Below, in pieces: positions 61,611 to 64,000 of a DNA stretch of 64,000 nt. Positions within the stretch are counted from its first letter, which is position 1; each line of letters begins with the position of its first letter. The stretch spans positions 328,360-392,359 of the forward strand of contig JAUIJE010000003.1 in NCBI GenBank assembly GCA_030431455.1, given 5' to 3'. This DNA comes from a bacterium (GTDB lineage: Bacteria > Myxococcota > UBA727 > JAUIJE01). The notes below the pieces were generated by a model. The model was not told the DNA's origin and made no database searches. It saw nothing but the letters and a program-made list of their open reading frames with translations. Made by a program: the position numbers and the translations under genes.

Positions 61611-64000
61611 CAGAACTCTCCCTGCAGACCGAAGTTGGGGAGGATGGGCAGCCCTTGGATGATCTCGCGCTCCCGGGCGCGGTAGTCGATCTGGTACTGC
61701 TCGGCGTTGACCTGGTTGTAGACGTTGAGCAGGTCGAGGTACGGGGTGAACGAGAAGTTGTCGAACACGAACTTCCGGTCGATGCGGAAGTCCAGCTGGT
61801 GGAAGGTCGGCAGCCGGGTGCTCCGGGCGGGCTGGGGCAAGGCGTTGTAGCTGGTGGTGTCGAGGTCGTGGACCGAGCCCACCGGCAGCGTCGCGGGGTT
61901 GCCGGACACCAGCCGGAAGCGGCCCCCGAAGGTAAAGCCCAACGGCAGGTTGAGTTGGCCCACCAGCGTCAGGATGTGGGTCTGGTCGAACTGGGTGAGG
62001 ATGAAGGAGTCGCGGTTTTCGCTGGTGTCGATTTCGGTGCGAGACAATGTATAGGCAATCCAACCGAACGCGCCGACCTCGGAGAAGATCTTGTCGAGGT
62101 AGCCGAAGTAGAGGTCGGGGCCGAGGATCGCTTTGTACCAATCCCGCAGGAAGGTGATGGGGTACTTGCCGATTTCGTGACGCAGCAAGAACTCGGCGCC
62201 GAGGGTGCGGCCGAGCCCTTGGTTGGTGAGGTTGACGGGCCGGATCTTGCCGTTGCCTTCGTTGATGAGCTCGTTGGTGCCCTGCAGGAGAAGGTCGCGG
62301 CCGGTGAAGTACATCTGCACGTCGAGGTTGAGGTACTGGGTGAGCGATTGCTCGACTCCGCCGATGAACTGCCAGGCCCGCGGCATCACCAGGTAGGGGT
62401 TGCCGGTGTTGCTGTTGAGGTCTTGGGCGGTGGGGGGCTGGCGGTAGACGCCCATCGCGCCCTTGAGGGTGGTGCCGGGCAACACCGTGAGCCGGCCGGT
62501 GATGCGGGGATCGACCGACCACAGCAAGGGGCGGTCGCTGATGAGATTCTCGCCGGCGTCGAGTTCTTCTTCGTCGATGACAAAGTAGGCGAGGTCGAAG
62601 CGCACCGAGGGCACAATCTTGAACCACTCGGTGGGTTGGAAGATGCCTTCGGCGTAGGTCCCGAACGCGTGCTGCTGGCCCTGGGCCGCGATCGCGGTGT
62701 TCTCGTCGGGAATGCGGAACTGCACCCGGGGAAACGCGGTGATCTCGTTCGGGATGGGAAACTCAAGCGAGAAGTCTTGGGTCTGGCCGAGGTAGTCGAT
62801 GCCCACCGCGGCCTCGAGCGCGTCCGAGGCCCGCCACCGCAACTCGTCGCGCACCCCCCAGTTGCGTGAGCCCGAGCCCAACCCGCCCTCGAGGCCGAAG
62901 GAGCCGCCAAAGCCGAGGTCGGTGCCGTCGATGCCGACAAAGGGTTGGAAAAAATGGGTCAAGCCACCGGGGAGTTTGCTCGTCCAGCGGCCCACGATGC
63001 GGTGAAAGCTCTGCTTGACCCCGAAGTTGAACTCGGTGCCGCCGGTGGCGCCCACCACCGAGAGGTCGTCGTCGGAGCCAAACATGAACAGCGACAGAGT
63101 CTGGCCGGTCCAGGGCTCGATGCTGGCCTTGAGTTGGTAGTCCCAGTACACCGGCGCGGCGATGATGCCGCCCGCCTCGGGCACGAAGATGTCCAATGCC
63201 AAGGGAATGAGCGCATCGATGTAGGAGCGCCGGGCCGCGGCCGCGACCGTGACCTTGGGGAAGCCTTCGATCTCCACCGGCCCCCCGAAGAAAAAGCTGG
63301 TGTCGATGACGCTCACGTCGGTGAAGCCGCGGAACGACTTCATCTTGAGCTCGCGCGAGGACACGTCGACGATGCCGGCGGTGGCGCGCCCGTAGTAGGC
63401 CCCGAAGCCCCCGGGGTAGAAGTCGAGGGTCTCGAGGAACTCGGCGTTGACCACGCTCTTGAGACCCCCGAAGTGGTAGACGATGGGGATGGGGACCCCG
63501 TCGAAGTAGATGCCGGTGTCGGCGGGGTTGGCCCCGCGCACGATCAGCGCGCCCCCCGCGAAGGGCGCGCGGGCCAGGCCGGGGAGGTTTTCGATCACCC
63601 GGAGGGGATCGCCAAATGTGCCTGGAACCTTGCGCACCTCTTCGCGGGTGAGCTGCACCTTGGCCACTTCCTTGCGGGCCTTTTTCTCCCGCACCACGGT
63701 CTCGAGGCGGTTGCTGACCAGGGGGTCGAGGTAGACGATGACCTCGGTGCGCTCCTTGAACGAGAAGCTCTCCTCGACGAAGCTGGGCTCGAACTCGGCG
63801 AGGCCGAAGCTCACCCGGTGGGTGCCCTCGGGCACGCCGTAGAAAAAGAACCGTCCCTCGGCATCGCTGAACGTGGTGCGCTCCTCGATGGGGTACTCGA
63901 AGTTCGGGTCGTTGATGTCGGTGCCCTCGGGGATCGCGCCTTCGATCACCACCGTGACCTCGACCCCTTCGAGGGCCTCTTTGCTCCCCGCCTCGCGCAC
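61610..64000 (-). CDS. TonB-dependent receptor, 5' end outside window
   Basis: 796 residues are visible; the N-terminus is cut by the right edge. A carboxypeptidase-regulatory-like beta domain comes first (~1-95, FSDAEGRFFFYGVPEGTHRV). A plug domain follows (~100-235, GGALIVRGANPADTGIYFDG and GGLKSVVNAEFLETLDFYPG). Then comes a long 22-strand-type barrel ending in QLDFRIDRKFVFDNFSFTPY and a terminal Phe. It resembles outer-membrane importers driven by TonB/ExbBD. The substrate is unknown. It is coupled to the lipoprotein gene downstream. Confidence 0.92.
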   Translation of the reverse strand: MREAGSKEALEGVEVTVVIEGAIPEGTDINDPNFEYPIEERTTFSDAEGRFFFYGVPEGTHRVSFGLAEFEPSFVEESFSFKERTEVIVYLDPLVSNRLETVVREKKARKEVAKVQLTREEVRKVPGTFGDPLRVIENLPGLARAPFAGGALIVRGANPADTGIYFDGVPIPIVYHFGGLKSVVNAEFLETLDFYPGGFGAYYGRATAGIVDVSSRELKMKSFRGFTDVSVIDTSFFFGGPVEIEGFPKVTVAAAARRSYIDALIPLALDIFVPEAGGIIAAPVYWDYQLKASIEPWTGQTLSLFMFGSDDDLSVVGATGGTEFNFGVKQSFHRIVGRWTSKLPGGLTHFFQPFVGIDGTDLGFGGSFGLEGGLGSGSRNWGVRDELRWRASDALEAAVGIDYLGQTQDFSLEFPIPNEITAFPRVQFRIPDENTAIAAQGQQHAFGTYAEGIFQPTEWFKIVPSVRFDLAYFVIDEEELDAGENLISDRPLLWSVDPRITGRLTVLPGTTLKGAMGVYRQPPTAQDLNSNTGNPYLVMPRAWQFIGGVEQSLTQYLNLDVQMYFTGRDLLLQGTNELINEGNGKIRPVNLTNQGLGRTLGAEFLLRHEIGKYPITFLRDWYKAILGPDLYFGYLDKIFSEVGAFGWIAYTLSRTEIDTSENRDSFILTQFDQTHILTLVGQLNLPLGFTFGGRFRLVSGNPATLPVGSVHDLDTTSYNALPQPARSTRLPTFHQLDFRIDRKFVFDNFSFTPYLDLLNVYNQVNAEQYQIDYRAREREIIQGLPILPNFGLQGEF

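Overview
The window is high-GC DNA (about 70% by eye) that is almost fully coding on both strands. The gene content points to Myxococcota (the former Deltaproteobacteria group of myxobacteria and relatives). The markers are Hanks-type Ser/Thr kinases with a C-terminal membrane anchor and TPRs, an FHA protein, very large PAS/GAF sensor kinases, an ECF sigma factor in a three-gene operon, many lipoproteins (thrombospondin-3-like Asp repeats, receptor-L-like repeats, DUF4215/PPC modules), and Tol genes. dnaA (15.6-17.1 kb) and rpmH-rnpA (37.8-38.4 kb) suggest a region near the chromosome origin, but dnaN, yidD and yidC are not beside them. I saw no tRNA, rRNA, CRISPR array, insertion sequence or prophage.

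Layout. 0-4.6 kb: two lipoproteins and a membrane Ser/Thr kinase. 4.7-7.9 kb: a NaChBac-like cation channel, then a three-gene AmmeMemoRadiSam-type operon (LigB/Memo-like, AMMECR1, radical SAM). 8-15.6 kb: a hybrid histidine kinase, a divergent LarC-like protein, a second sensor kinase with no ATPase domain, and an RlmK-like rRNA methyltransferase that ends on the same CTAG as dnaA. 17-22 kb: surface lipoproteins and an ECF sigma-factor operon. 22-29 kb: an M1 aminopeptidase lipoprotein, DUF4178 and FHA proteins, and a second kinase. 29-34 kb: a PEGA protein, tolR-tolA-tolB (no tolQ, no pal), and an exported His-rich methyltransferase-like protein. 34 kb: a guanidine-III riboswitch in front of a Gdx/SugE guanidinium exporter. 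34.4-39 kb: an epimerase, a DsbA/HCCA-isomerase operon, rpmH and rnpA. 39-47.6 kb: a GH31 lipoprotein, an L-domain lipoprotein plus esterase, and a DEAD-box helicase. 47.7-53.8 kb: a lower-GC island with two tandem paralogous propeller-like lipoproteins and the decayed tail of a third copy. 53.8-64 kb: TlpA-like thioredoxin, a TetR-DUF1795 operon with a clear palindromic operator, small membrane proteins, a lipoprotein and a TonB-dependent receptor cut by the window edge.

The most unusual signal is not a gene. An 11-bp bipartite word, CAATG-N4-TG (consensus CAATGYNNCTG), occurs about 36 times on either strand, mostly inside genes, where it is built from codons that are rare here (GCA/CCA/TCA/ACA and TTG). 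Independent bases at this GC would give only two or three. It behaves like a dispersed DNA signal such as an uptake, modification or chromosome-organisation site, but its function is unknown to me.

Start codons were chosen by ribosome-binding sites, signal peptides and the many 4-bp ATGA/GTGA/TTGA overlaps. All domain assignments come from reading motifs, without any database search.
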